In this document: piece by piece, positions 1-5,604 of the stretch | Position numbering within the stretch: the first letter of the stretch is position 1 | Layout of the letters: every line of letters begins with the position of its first letter | DNA from: Pseudomonadota bacterium | GTDB lineage: Bacteria > Pseudomonadota > Alphaproteobacteria > Rhizobiales > Rhizobiaceae | Direction: 5' to 3' | DNA length: 5,768 nucleotides | Assembly: GCA_023428515.1 (NCBI GenBank) | Contig: JAEYXI010000219.1 | Coordinates: forward strand, 1-5,768 | Made by a program: the position numbers and the translations under genes | Notes under the pieces: generated by a model | Seen by the model: the letters and a program-made list of their open reading frames with translations, nothing else | The model's database searches: none | Told to the model about the DNA's origin: nothing

Positions 1-276
1 CCTCGCCGCCCTCTCCGGGTCCTTCGCCTTTTCCTTCTGGAACAGTCCGAGCATCGCCTGCAGCATGGTCTGGTCGGCGCCGCGGGAAAAACTGTCCTTG
101 CCTGATGTGAAGACCGCGCCCTTGATCGCCGCGTCGGCGACGACCTGGTCGATGATCTTCTCGATCTCGTCCATCACCTCCAGGGTGAAGACATTCATCG
201 AGCGGTCGGGCATGTCCCAGGTGACGAGCGCAATGCCATCGGCGTCGGTTTCGACGGTGAAGTTCTTGTAAGTCAT
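1..276 (-). CDS. 3-hydroxyacyl-CoA dehydrogenase / enoyl-CoA hydratase, FadB/FadJ type (N-terminal 92 codons only)
   Basis: The reading frame begins at the ATG at 276-274 and stays open to the window edge, so only the first 92 residues are seen. A strong Shine-Dalgarno stretch (GGAGGAGGAAG) lies just before the start, in the 19-base gap after the thiolase stop. The visible part is the start of a crotonase (enoyl-CoA hydratase) domain: a beta-strand entry with [10 protein letters not shown] at residues 21-30 and the oxyanion-hole region [11 protein letters not shown] at residues 58-68, with the F-S-x-G-A-D pattern of the family. In FadB/FadJ proteins this domain is followed by an NAD-binding 3-hydroxyacyl-CoA dehydrogenase, and the two act in steps 2 and 3 of cytoplasmic beta-oxidation. 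The dehydrogenase half is off the window, so the fused architecture is inferred from the operon partners and from the N-terminus resembling rhizobial FadB-like proteins. A stand-alone enoyl-CoA hydratase remains possible. Confidence 0.82.
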   Translation of the reverse strand, partial: MTYKNFTVETDADGIALVTWDMPDRSMNVFTLEVMDEIEKIIDQVVADAAIKGAVFTSGKDSFSRGADQTMLQAMLGLFQKEKAKDPERAAR

Positions 277-295
277 CTCTCTTCCTCCTCCGCCG

Positions 296-1504
296 TCAGA
301 CGCGCTCGATGATCGTCGCGGTGCCCATGCCGGCGCCGATGCAGAGCGTTACCAGCGCGGTGTTGAGATCGCGCCGCTCAAGCTCGTCGAGCACGGTGCC
401 GAAGATCATCGCGCCGGTCGCGCCGAGCGGATGGCCCATGGCGATCGCGCCGCCGTTCACGTTGATCCGGTCGTGCGGAATGTCGAAGGCCTGCATGTAG
501 CGCAGCACGACCGAGGCGAAGGCCTCGTTGAGCTCGAAGAGATCGATGTCGGAGAGCTTCATCTTGGCGCGCTTCAGCAGCTTCTCCGTTACGTCGACCG
601 GGCCGGTCAGCATCAGCACCGGCTCGGAGCCGATGTTGGCGAAGGCACGGATTCTGGCACGCGGCTTCAGGCCCATCATCCTGCCGCCCTTCTTCGAGCC
701 GAGCAGCACGCCCGCCGCACCATCGACGATGCCGGACGAGTTGCCGGCATGGTGGACGTGGTTCACCTCCTCGACTTCAGGATGCTTCTGCACGGCGACC
801 GCATCGAAGCCGCCCATCTCGCCGGGCATCACGAAGGAGGGGTTGAGCGAGGCCAGCGCCTGCATGTCGGTGGTCGGGCGCATGTGCTCGTCCTTGTCGA
901 GGATCATGAGCCCGTTCTGGTCCTTGATCGGGATGACGGAATTCTTGAAGCGGCCTTCTTCCCATGCCTTGCCGGCGCGCTTCTGGCTCTCCACCGCATA
1001 GGCATCGACGTCATCACGGGAAAAGCCATATTTGGTGGCGATGAGGTCGGCGGAAATGCCCTGCGGCACGAACCAGCCCGGCAGGCCTACCGACGGATCC
1101 ATGAACCAGGCGCCGCCTGACATGCCCATGCCGACGCGGCTCATCGATTCGACGCCACCCGCGATCACGATGTCGTCCGCACCTTGCGCGATCTTCGCCG
1201 CGCCGAAATTGATGGCGTCGAGGCCCGAAGCGCAAAAGCGCGAGATCTGCATGCCCGGCGCCGAAGTTGCGTATCCCGCCTCGAAGGCCGCCGCGCGCGG
1301 GATCACCGCGCCCGCCTCGCCGAGCGGGTCGACACAGCCGAAGATGATGTCGTCTACCTGCCCGGTGTCGAGCCCGTTGCGGTCGCGCAGCGACTCCAGC
1401 ACCTTGGCGCCAAGCCTGACCGCCGGCACCTCGTGCAGCGCGCCATCCTTCTTGCCGCGTCCGCGCGGCGTGCGCACGGCGTCATAGACATAAGCGTCGG
1501 CCAT
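296..1504 (-). CDS. Acetyl-CoA C-acyltransferase (thiolase, FadA/AtoB-like)
   Basis: This is a complete 402-residue thiolase, the usual length for the family. It cleaves 3-ketoacyl-CoA with CoA to give acetyl-CoA and a chain shortened by two carbons, or condenses two acetyl-CoA in reverse. All catalytic parts are visible: nucleophile Cys91 in [23 protein letters not shown] at 252-264, NEAFA at 326-330, His358 in [15 protein letters not shown], and the second acid/base cysteine Cys388 in [16 protein letters not shown] about seven bases upstream supports the ATG at 1504. It sits 24 bases downstream of the LCAD-like dehydrogenase and 19 bases upstream of the FadB/FadJ-type gene, so all are probably on one transcript. 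The gene context favours degradative 3-ketoacyl-CoA thiolase over the polyhydroxybutyrate thiolase PhaA. Chain-length preference cannot be read from sequence alone. Confidence 0.95.
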   Translation of the reverse strand: MADAYVYDAVRTPRGRGKKDGALHEVPAVRLGAKVLESLRDRNGLDTGQVDDIIFGCVDPLGEAGAVIPRAAAFEAGYATSAPGMQISRFCASGLDAINFGAAKIAQGADDIVIAGGVESMSRVGMGMSGGAWFMDPSVGLPGWFVPQGISADLIATKYGFSRDDVDAYAVESQKRAGKAWEEGRFKNSVIPIKDQNGLMILDKDEHMRPTTDMQALASLNPSFVMPGEMGGFDAVAVQKHPEVEEVNHVHHAGNSSGIVDGAAGVLLGSKKGGRMMGLKPRARIRAFANIGSEPVLMLTGPVDVTEKLLKRAKMKLSDIDLFELNEAFASVVLRYMQAFDIPHDRINVNGGAIAMGHPLGATGAMIFGTVLDELERRDLNTALVTLCIGAGMGTATIIERV

Positions 1505-1528
1505 TTTCTTCTCCTTGCTTGCGCCGCC

Positions 1529-2698
1529 TCAGAGGCTGCGGGCGATCAAGAGCTTCATGATCTCGTTGGTGCCGCCATAGATGCGCTGCACCCTGGCGTC
1601 GCGATACATGCGCGCGATCGGATATTCATTCATGTAGCCATAGCCGCCGAAGAGTTGAAGGCATTCGTCGACGACTTTTCCCTGCAGCTCCGACAGCCAG
1701 TATTTCGCCATCGAGGCGGTCGCCGGATCGAGGCCGCTCTTCAGGTGGCGCGCCACGCAGTCGTCGTGGAACACCTTGCCGATCGTCGCCTCGGTCTTCA
1801 GTTCGGCGAGCTTGAACTGAGTGTTCTGGAAATCGATGATCTTCTGGCCGAAGGCCTTGCGTTCCTTGACATAGTCTATTGTCAGCGCCAGCGCCCGCTC
1901 GACCATGGCGACGGCCGACGTGCCGACCATCAGCCGCTCCTGCGGCAATTGCTGCATGAGTTGGACGAAACCCTGTCCCTCCTCGCTGCCGAGCAGATTG
2001 GCCGTCGGCACCCGGACATCGTTGAAGAAGAGCTCCGACGTGTCGTTCGCCTTCATGCCGATCTTGTCGAGGTTGCGGCCACGCTCGAAACCCTCGACCT
2101 CTTCGGTCTCGATCACGATCAGCGAGGTGCCCTTGGCACCTTTCTCCGGGTCGGTCTTGGTCACAACGATGATCAAATTGGCGAGCTGGCCGTTGGTGAT
2201 GAAGGTTTTCTGGCCGTTGATGCGGTACTGGTTGCCGTCCTTCTCGACACGGGTCTTCACGCCCTGCAGGTCGGAGCCGGCGCCGGGTTCGGTCATGGCG
2301 ATCGCGCCGATCAGCTCGCCGGTCGCGAGACGCGGCAGCCATTTCCGCTTCTGCTCTTCCGAGCCATAATGGAGGATGTAGGGCGCGACGATCGCGTTGT
2401 GCAGGCCGAGGCCGAAGCCGTCGACGCCAACATGGCCGAGCGCCTCGATGATCGCGGCGTCATGCGCGAAGCTGCCGCCGGCGCCGCCATATTCCTCCGG
2501 CATCGAGGCGCAGAGCAGCCCGGCCTCACCCGCCTTCCGCCAGCTCGCGCGGTCGACCATGCCGTCCTTCTCGAATTCGTCGTAGCGCGGCGCGATCTCT
2601 TCCAACATGAAGCGGTGCGCCATGTCGTAGAGCATGCCGACATCCTCGCTTCGCCATGCGGCGGGCGGAAGACTGAGGATGGCGGCTGAGGTCGTCAT
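1529..2698 (-). CDS. Acyl-CoA dehydrogenase, long-chain (LCAD)/isovaleryl-type
   Basis: This complete 389-residue flavoenzyme introduces the alpha,beta double bond into an acyl-CoA using FAD and passes electrons to electron-transfer flavoprotein. The family N-terminal helical, middle beta and C-terminal helical domains occupy roughly residues 20-130, 131-230 and 240-385. MTEPGAGSD lies at 135-143, RKAFGQ at 280-285, QLFGGYGYMNEYP at 348-360 and the C-terminal IYGGTNEIMKLLIAR at 373-387. The position that is the catalytic glutamate in medium-chain enzymes is Gly375 here. The base should instead be Glu254 in LPQERL, as in mammalian LCAD and isovaleryl-CoA dehydrogenase. The C-terminal 150 residues look especially LCAD-like. 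Its ATG is four bases after the stop of the preceding dehydrogenase, and the only good GGAGG (2711-2715) lies inside that gene, which suggests translational coupling. Likely substrates are long or branched acyl-CoAs. The exact one is unknown. Confidence 0.93.
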   Translation of the reverse strand: MTTSAAILSLPPAAWRSEDVGMLYDMAHRFMLEEIAPRYDEFEKDGMVDRASWRKAGEAGLLCASMPEEYGGAGGSFAHDAAIIEALGHVGVDGFGLGLHNAIVAPYILHYGSEEQKRKWLPRLATGELIGAIAMTEPGAGSDLQGVKTRVEKDGNQYRINGQKTFITNGQLANLIIVVTKTDPEKGAKGTSLIVIETEEVEGFERGRNLDKIGMKANDTSELFFNDVRVPTANLLGSEEGQGFVQLMQQLPQERLMVGTSAVAMVERALALTIDYVKERKAFGQKIIDFQNTQFKLAELKTEATIGKVFHDDCVARHLKSGLDPATASMAKYWLSELQGKVVDECLQLFGGYGYMNEYPIARMYRDARVQRIYGGTNEIMKLLIARSL

Positions 2699-2702
2699 GG
2701 CT

Positions 2703-4496
2703 TCAGAACGCCTCCGCCGGCAGCGCCATCATCGTGTCGGCGCCGGTCGAGATGCGGGCAAGATGCGCTGATGTCTCCGGCATGACGCGCTCCATGAAAT
2801 AGCGGCCGGTGACGATCTTGTTCTCGTAGAAGGAGACGTCGTCGTTGCCGTCAGCGAGCCTGCCCTGCGCGGCCTTCACCATCTGCGCCCACATGTAGCC
2901 GAGCGACACCAGGCCGAAGAGATGCATGAAATCGGTCGAGGCCGCACCCGCATTGTCGGGTTTCTGCATCGCGTTCTGCATCAGCCACATGGTCGCCGCC
3001 TGCAGATCGTTCAGCCCCTTCTTCAGCGCCTTGGTGAAAGGCGCCATCTTCTCGTCGGCGCGGTTCTCTTCGCAGAAATCGCCGACCTCCTTGAAGAAAG
3101 CCTGCACGGCGCGGCCGCCGTTCATGCCAAGCTTGCGGCCGACGAGGTCGAGCGCCTGGATGCCGTTGGCGCCCTCGTAGATCATGGCGATGCGGGCGTC
3201 GCGCACGAACTGGCTCATGCCGTGCTCCTCGATGTAGCCGTGGCCGCCGAACACCTGCTGCGCCATCACAGCGTGCTCGAACCCCTTGTCGGTGAGGACG
3301 CCCTTCACGATCGGCGTCATCAGGCCCATGTGGTCGTCAGCCGCCTGCCGGTCCTTGTCATCGGGGGAACGGTGCGCGATGTCAGACTTCAGCGCCGTCC
3401 ACAGGATCAGCGCGCGGCCGGCCTCGTTGAACGACTTCATGGTCATCAGCGAGCGCCTGATGTCGGGATGCACGATGATCGGATCGGCCTTGCCGTCCTT
3501 GTTCTTCGCCCCGGAGAGGGACCGGCCCTGCAGGCGCTCGCGTGCATAGCTTGCGGCATTCTGATAGGCGACCTCGGAAACCGAGAGCCCTTGCATGCCG
3601 ACGTTCAGGCGCGCCTCGTTCATCATGGTGAACATCGCCTTCAGGCCGCCATTCGCCTCGCCGAGCAGCCAGCCCGTCGCCCCATCATAGTTCATGACGC
3701 AGGTCGAGTTGCCGTGGATGCCCATCTTCTCCTCGATCGATCCGCAGGAGACGCCGTTCTTCCCGGCCGGATTGCCTGACGCATCGAGCTTCAGCTTGGG
3801 CACGATGAAGAGCGAGATGCCCTTGGTCCCCTCCGGCGCGCCCTCGATGCGGGCCAGCACCAGATGCACGATGTTGTCGGCCATGTCGTGTTCGCCGGCC
3901 GAGATGAAGATCTTCTGGCCGGAAATGCTGTAGGAGCCGTCGCCGTTTGGCACCGCCTTGGTGCGCAACAGGCCGAGGTCGGTGCCGCAATGCGGCTCGG
4001 TCAGGTTCATGGTGCCGGTCCAGGCGCCGTCGACCATCTTCGGCAGGAAGGACTTCTTCTGCTCGTCCGTGCCGTGGACCAGGATCGCGGCGATGGCACC
4101 TTGGGTGAGACCCGGATACATCATCAGCGCCATATTGGCGGACGACAGATATTCGCCGACTGCCGCGTGGACTGAATGCGGAAGCCCCTGCCCGCCGAAC
4201 TCGACCGGCACCGCCAGCCCCAGCCAACCGCCCTGGCGGTATTCGTCGAAGGCTTCCTTGAAGCCCTTCGGCGTCGTCACCGAACCATCGTCGTGGCGCC
4301 GGCAACCTTCCTCGTCACCGACCCGGTTGAGCGGCAGCATGACGTTCTCGGCGAGCTTGGCGCCCTCCGCGAGGATCGCCTCGAGCACGTCGCCCGACGC
4401 ATCGGAAAAGCCTGAAAGATTGGAGTAGCGCTCGTAGCCGAGGACGTCGTTGAGCACGAAAAGCGTGTCGCGTACGGGAGCCGCGTAGGTCGGCAT
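2703..4496 (-). CDS. Acyl-CoA dehydrogenase with C-terminal extension domain (DmdC-like, about 600 residues)
   Basis: This complete 597-residue protein is the first gene of the operon. It has the long architecture seen in the DmdC-like bacterial branch: a short N-terminal cap (about residues 1-35, [20 protein letters not shown] at the start), the acyl-CoA dehydrogenase core (about 40-455) and an extra helical C-terminal domain (about 465-590). Core motifs are [10 protein letters not shown] at 164-173, [13 protein letters not shown] at 192-204 and [13 protein letters not shown] at 414-426. The catalytic base is Glu441 in [19 protein letters not shown], at the usual medium-chain-type position. 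Some homologues (DmdC) oxidise 3-methylmercaptopropionyl-CoA, but many are general fatty acyl-CoA dehydrogenases, and the beta-oxidation neighbours favour the latter. A GGAGG five bases before the ATG (4502-4506 on the plus strand) supports the start. The presence of a second, different dehydrogenase directly downstream suggests they divide the substrate range. Confidence 0.94.
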   Translation of the reverse strand: MPTYAAPVRDTLFVLNDVLGYERYSNLSGFSDASGDVLEAILAEGAKLAENVMLPLNRVGDEEGCRRHDDGSVTTPKGFKEAFDEYRQGGWLGLAVPVEFGGQGLPHSVHAAVGEYLSSANMALMMYPGLTQGAIAAILVHGTDEQKKSFLPKMVDGAWTGTMNLTEPHCGTDLGLLRTKAVPNGDGSYSISGQKIFISAGEHDMADNIVHLVLARIEGAPEGTKGISLFIVPKLKLDASGNPAGKNGVSCGSIEEKMGIHGNSTCVMNYDGATGWLLGEANGGLKAMFTMMNEARLNVGMQGLSVSEVAYQNAASYARERLQGRSLSGAKNKDGKADPIIVHPDIRRSLMTMKSFNEAGRALILWTALKSDIAHRSPDDKDRQAADDHMGLMTPIVKGVLTDKGFEHAVMAQQVFGGHGYIEEHGMSQFVRDARIAMIYEGANGIQALDLVGRKLGMNGGRAVQAFFKEVGDFCEENRADEKMAPFTKALKKGLNDLQAATMWLMQNAMQKPDNAGAASTDFMHLFGLVSLGYMWAQMVKAAQGRLADGNDDVSFYENKIVTGRYFMERVMPETSAHLARISTGADTMMALPAEAF

Positions 4497-4570
4497 GTCT
4501 TCCTCCAGACGATCTTGGCGGCGGCCGGACGGCCTTGCGCAAGCTATCCCCGCCGCTCAGGGAACGTCAC

Positions 4571-4601
4571 TCTAAAATATTGACGTTTACGCAAACGTCA
4601 A
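4571..4601 (-). promoter_or_regulatory. Candidate promoter of the beta-oxidation operon
   Basis: On the minus strand a good -35 hexamer TTGACG (4601-4596) lies in the right half of the operator palindrome. The -10 is less clear: TATTTT follows after 16 bases (4579-4574), and TTTAGA follows after 19 bases (4576-4571). MerR-family activators typically work on promoters with 19-20 base spacers, so the second reading is attractive, but the sequence does not settle it. Transcription would start near 4566, leaving a leader of about 70 bases before the ATG at 4496. Confidence 0.5.
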
Positions 4602-4606
4602 TATTT
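4575..4606. promoter_or_regulatory. 32-bp palindromic operator, probable binding site of the LiuR-like MerR regulator
   Basis: The arms AAATATTGACGTTT (4575-4588) and AAACGTCAATATTT (4593-4606) are perfect reverse complements over 14 bases, separated by ACGC. Only one base pair of the 32 is not symmetric. Dyads lying over the -35/-10 region are typical of MerR-family operators, and the neighbouring upstream gene encodes such a regulator. As I remember it, published LiuR sites in proteobacteria are similar ACGT-containing palindromes. The assignment to this regulator is inference from position and symmetry. Confidence 0.75.
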
Positions 4607-4651
4607 CGCCGACGCAAAATTTTGAGTGTCCCCTCCCTGCAAAGCAGACAA

Positions 4652-4688
4652 AAATAGCCTGTTTGGCTGCCGGCCAAACAGGCTATTT
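4652..4688 (-). terminator. Intrinsic terminator of merR
   Basis: A perfect 16-bp stem, AAATAGCCTGTTTGGC (4652-4667) and GCCAAACAGGCTATTT (4673-4688), encloses a five-base loop. On the minus strand the stem runs into a T stretch (TATTTTTGTCT), the expected U-tract of a rho-independent terminator. It lies about 60 bases after the merR stop and before the operon promoter, so it should separate the two transcripts. On the plus strand the T run is only three bases, so minus-strand use is favoured. Confidence 0.85.
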
Positions 4689-4747
4689 GTGGATTATGCG
4701 CGAATGGATCGCGTCCAGCGAACCATTCCGCTTAGTCGATCCGGGAC

Positions 4748-5209
4748 TCAGCTCGCGGCGGCGATCGGAGCGGTGCGCTCGGCCAGGAGCTTGCGAACCG
4801 TCGCCATCGTGTCGGAGAGGTCGCCGATCGCCTCGTCGATGGCGGCGCGCTGCTTCTGCAGGCGGGCGAGCTGCTTCTCGGACTTCTCGATGGTGAGGCG
4901 CAGCTGCTTGGTGTTGGCGCCGGTGGGATCATAGAGATCCATGATCTGCTTCACGTCGCGCAGCGAGAAGCCGACCTTGCGGCCGAGCAGGATCAGCTTG
5001 AGCCGGGCCTTGTCACGGCGGGTGTAGAGACGGGTCGAACCGTCGCGCTTGGGGTTGAGCAGCCCCTTGTCCTCGTAGAAGCGCAGCGTGCGCAGCGTCA
5101 CGCCGTAGGTTTTCGCCATTTCGCCGATGCGGGTGTATTCGTCCTGCGTCTCGGAAACGGCATCGTCATTGCTGGGCACGGCTTCGCCGGCCTGATTAAA
5201 CGTCATCAT
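4748..5209 (-). CDS. MerR-family transcriptional regulator, LiuR-like
   Basis: This is a 153-residue DNA-binding regulator. After a 25-residue polar, probably disordered leader come the winged helix-turn-helix (TRIGEMAKTYGVTLRTLRFYEDKGLL, residues 26-51, given here as its start and end) and the wing (RDGSTRLYTRRD, 55-66). The second helical pair follows (ARLKLILLGRKVGFSLRDVK, 68-87), then LYDPTGANTKQL (92-103), then a dimerisation coiled coil (about 104-143) and a short tail. KLILxGxxxGFSL and LYDPxxxNxKQL resemble LiuR, the MerR regulator of branched-chain amino acid and fatty acid catabolism genes. There is no cysteine at all, which argues against a metal or redox sensor, and no separate ligand-binding domain. 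The ATG at 5209 (preceded by GTG and followed by a second ATG) is chosen because it precedes the helix-turn-helix and has GGGGAAAG upstream. It probably controls the adjacent operon. Confidence 0.9.
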   Translation of the reverse strand: MMTFNQAGEAVPSNDDAVSETQDEYTRIGEMAKTYGVTLRTLRFYEDKGLLNPKRDGSTRLYTRRDKARLKLILLGRKVGFSLRDVKQIMDLYDPTGANTKQLRLTIEKSEKQLARLQKQRAAIDEAIGDLSDTMATVRKLLAERTAPIAAAS

Positions 5210-5216
5210 CACTGTG

Positions 5217-5224
5217 CTTTCCCC
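5217..5224 (-). promoter_or_regulatory. Ribosome binding site deciding the merR start
   Basis: GGGGAAAG on the minus strand has its GGGGA ten bases before the ATG at 5209. The frame is open further upstream to an ATG at 5428, but that would add 73 residues of non-MerR-like sequence and would begin upstream of the candidate promoter. The site therefore supports the short protein. Confidence 0.55.
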
Positions 5225-5315
5225 GTTGGGGCGCCGGGAGAGCGCCTGACCGGAAGCAGCGGGGTGGGCTTCCGACCGTGGTTTCGACAAATGTATCGCA
5301 AGCCGGCGCCGAAGC

Positions 5316-5332
5316 GCCCTTACGTTAAGGGC
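5316..5332. promoter_or_regulatory. Palindrome at the merR transcription start, possible autoregulatory site
   Basis: GCCCTTA-CGT-TAAGGGC is a perfect inverted repeat with 7-base arms. It lies immediately downstream of the candidate merR -10 element and overlaps the predicted start point, a position suited to repression. Its core TTACGTTAA resembles the centre of the operon operator (TTTACGCAAA), so the same protein could bind both. This is inferred from position and symmetry only. Confidence 0.45.
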
Positions 5333-5335
5333 AGC

Positions 5336-5364
5336 CCTATAGTCCCAGCGGTTTTGCGATGCAA
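5336..5364 (-). promoter_or_regulatory. Candidate sigma-70 promoter of merR
   Basis: On the minus strand TTGCAT (5364-5359) and TATAGG (5341-5336) are separated by exactly 17 bases, with four of six consensus matches in each. Transcription would begin near 5329, giving a leader of about 120 bases. No better pair was found closer to the merR start. Confidence 0.5.
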
Positions 5365-5452
5365 GCGCGTCATGGTTGCATATGGCTGCGGCAGTTTGTT
5401 CCAGTCCGGAACACCCGATTTCCAGCAAAAACCGGGCATCGGAGCCAAAATC

Positions 5453-5477
5453 TTTACGAAGCTTGCCAAATCGTAAA
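5453..5477. repeat. Inverted repeat TTTACGA-N11-TCGTAAA
   Basis: Two perfect 7-base arms (5453-5459 and 5471-5477) flank an 11-base spacer in the AT-rich middle of the divergent region. The arm centres are 18 bases apart, not quite two turns of the helix. It could be a regulator site for either gene. No family is assigned. Confidence 0.4.
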
Positions 5478-5482
5478 CCCGG

Positions 5483-5497
5483 TTAACACCTTGTTTA
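5483..5497 (+). promoter_or_regulatory. CtrA-like motif TTAA-N7-TTTA
   Basis: TTAA (5483-5486), seven bases, then TTTA (5494-5497) differs by one base from the alphaproteobacterial CtrA consensus TTAA-N7-TTAA. It lies about 108 bases before the ATG at 5605. If the downstream gene is a PodJ-like polarity factor, cell-cycle control would make sense. Such short AT motifs also occur by chance. Confidence 0.35.
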
Positions 5498-5604
5498 CCA
5501 CGTTTGGGGAATGGTGCGCGGGTCGAACCGCCTTGTCCAACAACACGACTTGGTCACGGTTTTTCGGCGCGAGGGCATGATGCCTGGAAGCCCGCTTCCG
5601 CCGC

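Larger units (their letters stand above)
4497..4747. other. Control region between merR and the beta-oxidation operon
   Basis: This 251-base region lies between two genes on the same strand. From right to left it holds about 60 bases of merR 3' sequence, the intrinsic terminator (4652-4688), a 10-bp palindrome CAAAATTTTG (4615-4624), the 32-bp operator-like palindrome (4575-4606) and a leader of about 70 bases. The leader contains a 10-bp palindrome CTTGCGCAAG (4534-4543) and ends in the strong ribosome binding site of the first dehydrogenase. It is distinctly AT-richer around 4570-4660 than the flanking genes. No coding sequence is apparent. Confidence 0.75.
5210..5604. other. Divergent intergenic region between merR and the plus-strand gene
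   Basis: These 395 bases separate two divergently oriented genes. The merR side carries a candidate promoter and a palindrome (5316-5364). The middle (5450-5500) is AT-rich and holds several TTTACG/TTAAC-type inverted repeats. The right end has two small palindromes, GGCATGATGCC (5574-5584) and GGAAGC-CC-GCTTCC (5586-5599), just before the first in-frame ATG of the next gene. No convincing small gene, tRNA or mobile element remnant was seen. The plus-strand promoter could not be assigned with confidence. Confidence 0.65.

Noticed and set aside
65..271. A 68-codon plus-strand open frame at the left edge.
   Set aside because: It is antisense to the N-terminus of the FadB/FadJ-type gene, which has clear crotonase motifs and a strong ribosome binding site.
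1184..2689. A 501-codon open frame on the plus strand antisense to the LCAD-like dehydrogenase and the thiolase start.
   Set aside because: It crosses two well-supported genes and their gap, has low-complexity His/Ala/Arg-rich content typical of antisense frames in GC-rich DNA, and shows no recognisable domain.
2922..3779. A 285-codon plus-strand open frame antisense to the 597-residue dehydrogenase.
   Set aside because: It lies entirely within a strongly supported gene and its composition is explained by the reverse of G/C-ending codons.
2703..4496. Assigning the long dehydrogenase specifically as DmdC for dimethylsulfoniopropionate breakdown.
   Set aside because: The architecture is shared by many general acyl-CoA dehydrogenases, no other dmd gene is visible, and the neighbours are ordinary beta-oxidation enzymes.
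4702..4742. Possible stem-loops GAATGG/CCATTC and GGATCG/CGATCC after the merR stop.
   Set aside because: The arms are only six bases with large loops and mutually conflicting pairing, and the terminator at 4652-4688 is far stronger.
5295..5360. Seven-base inverted matches ATCGCAA (5295-5301) and TTGCGAT (5354-5360) flanking the merR promoter.
   Set aside because: They are short, 52 bases apart and not centred on the palindrome between them, so chance is a sufficient explanation.
5210..5428. A 73-residue N-terminal extension of the MerR protein starting at 5428.
   Set aside because: The extension has no family resemblance, would begin upstream of the candidate promoter and two palindromes, and the ATG at 5209 has its own ribosome binding site.
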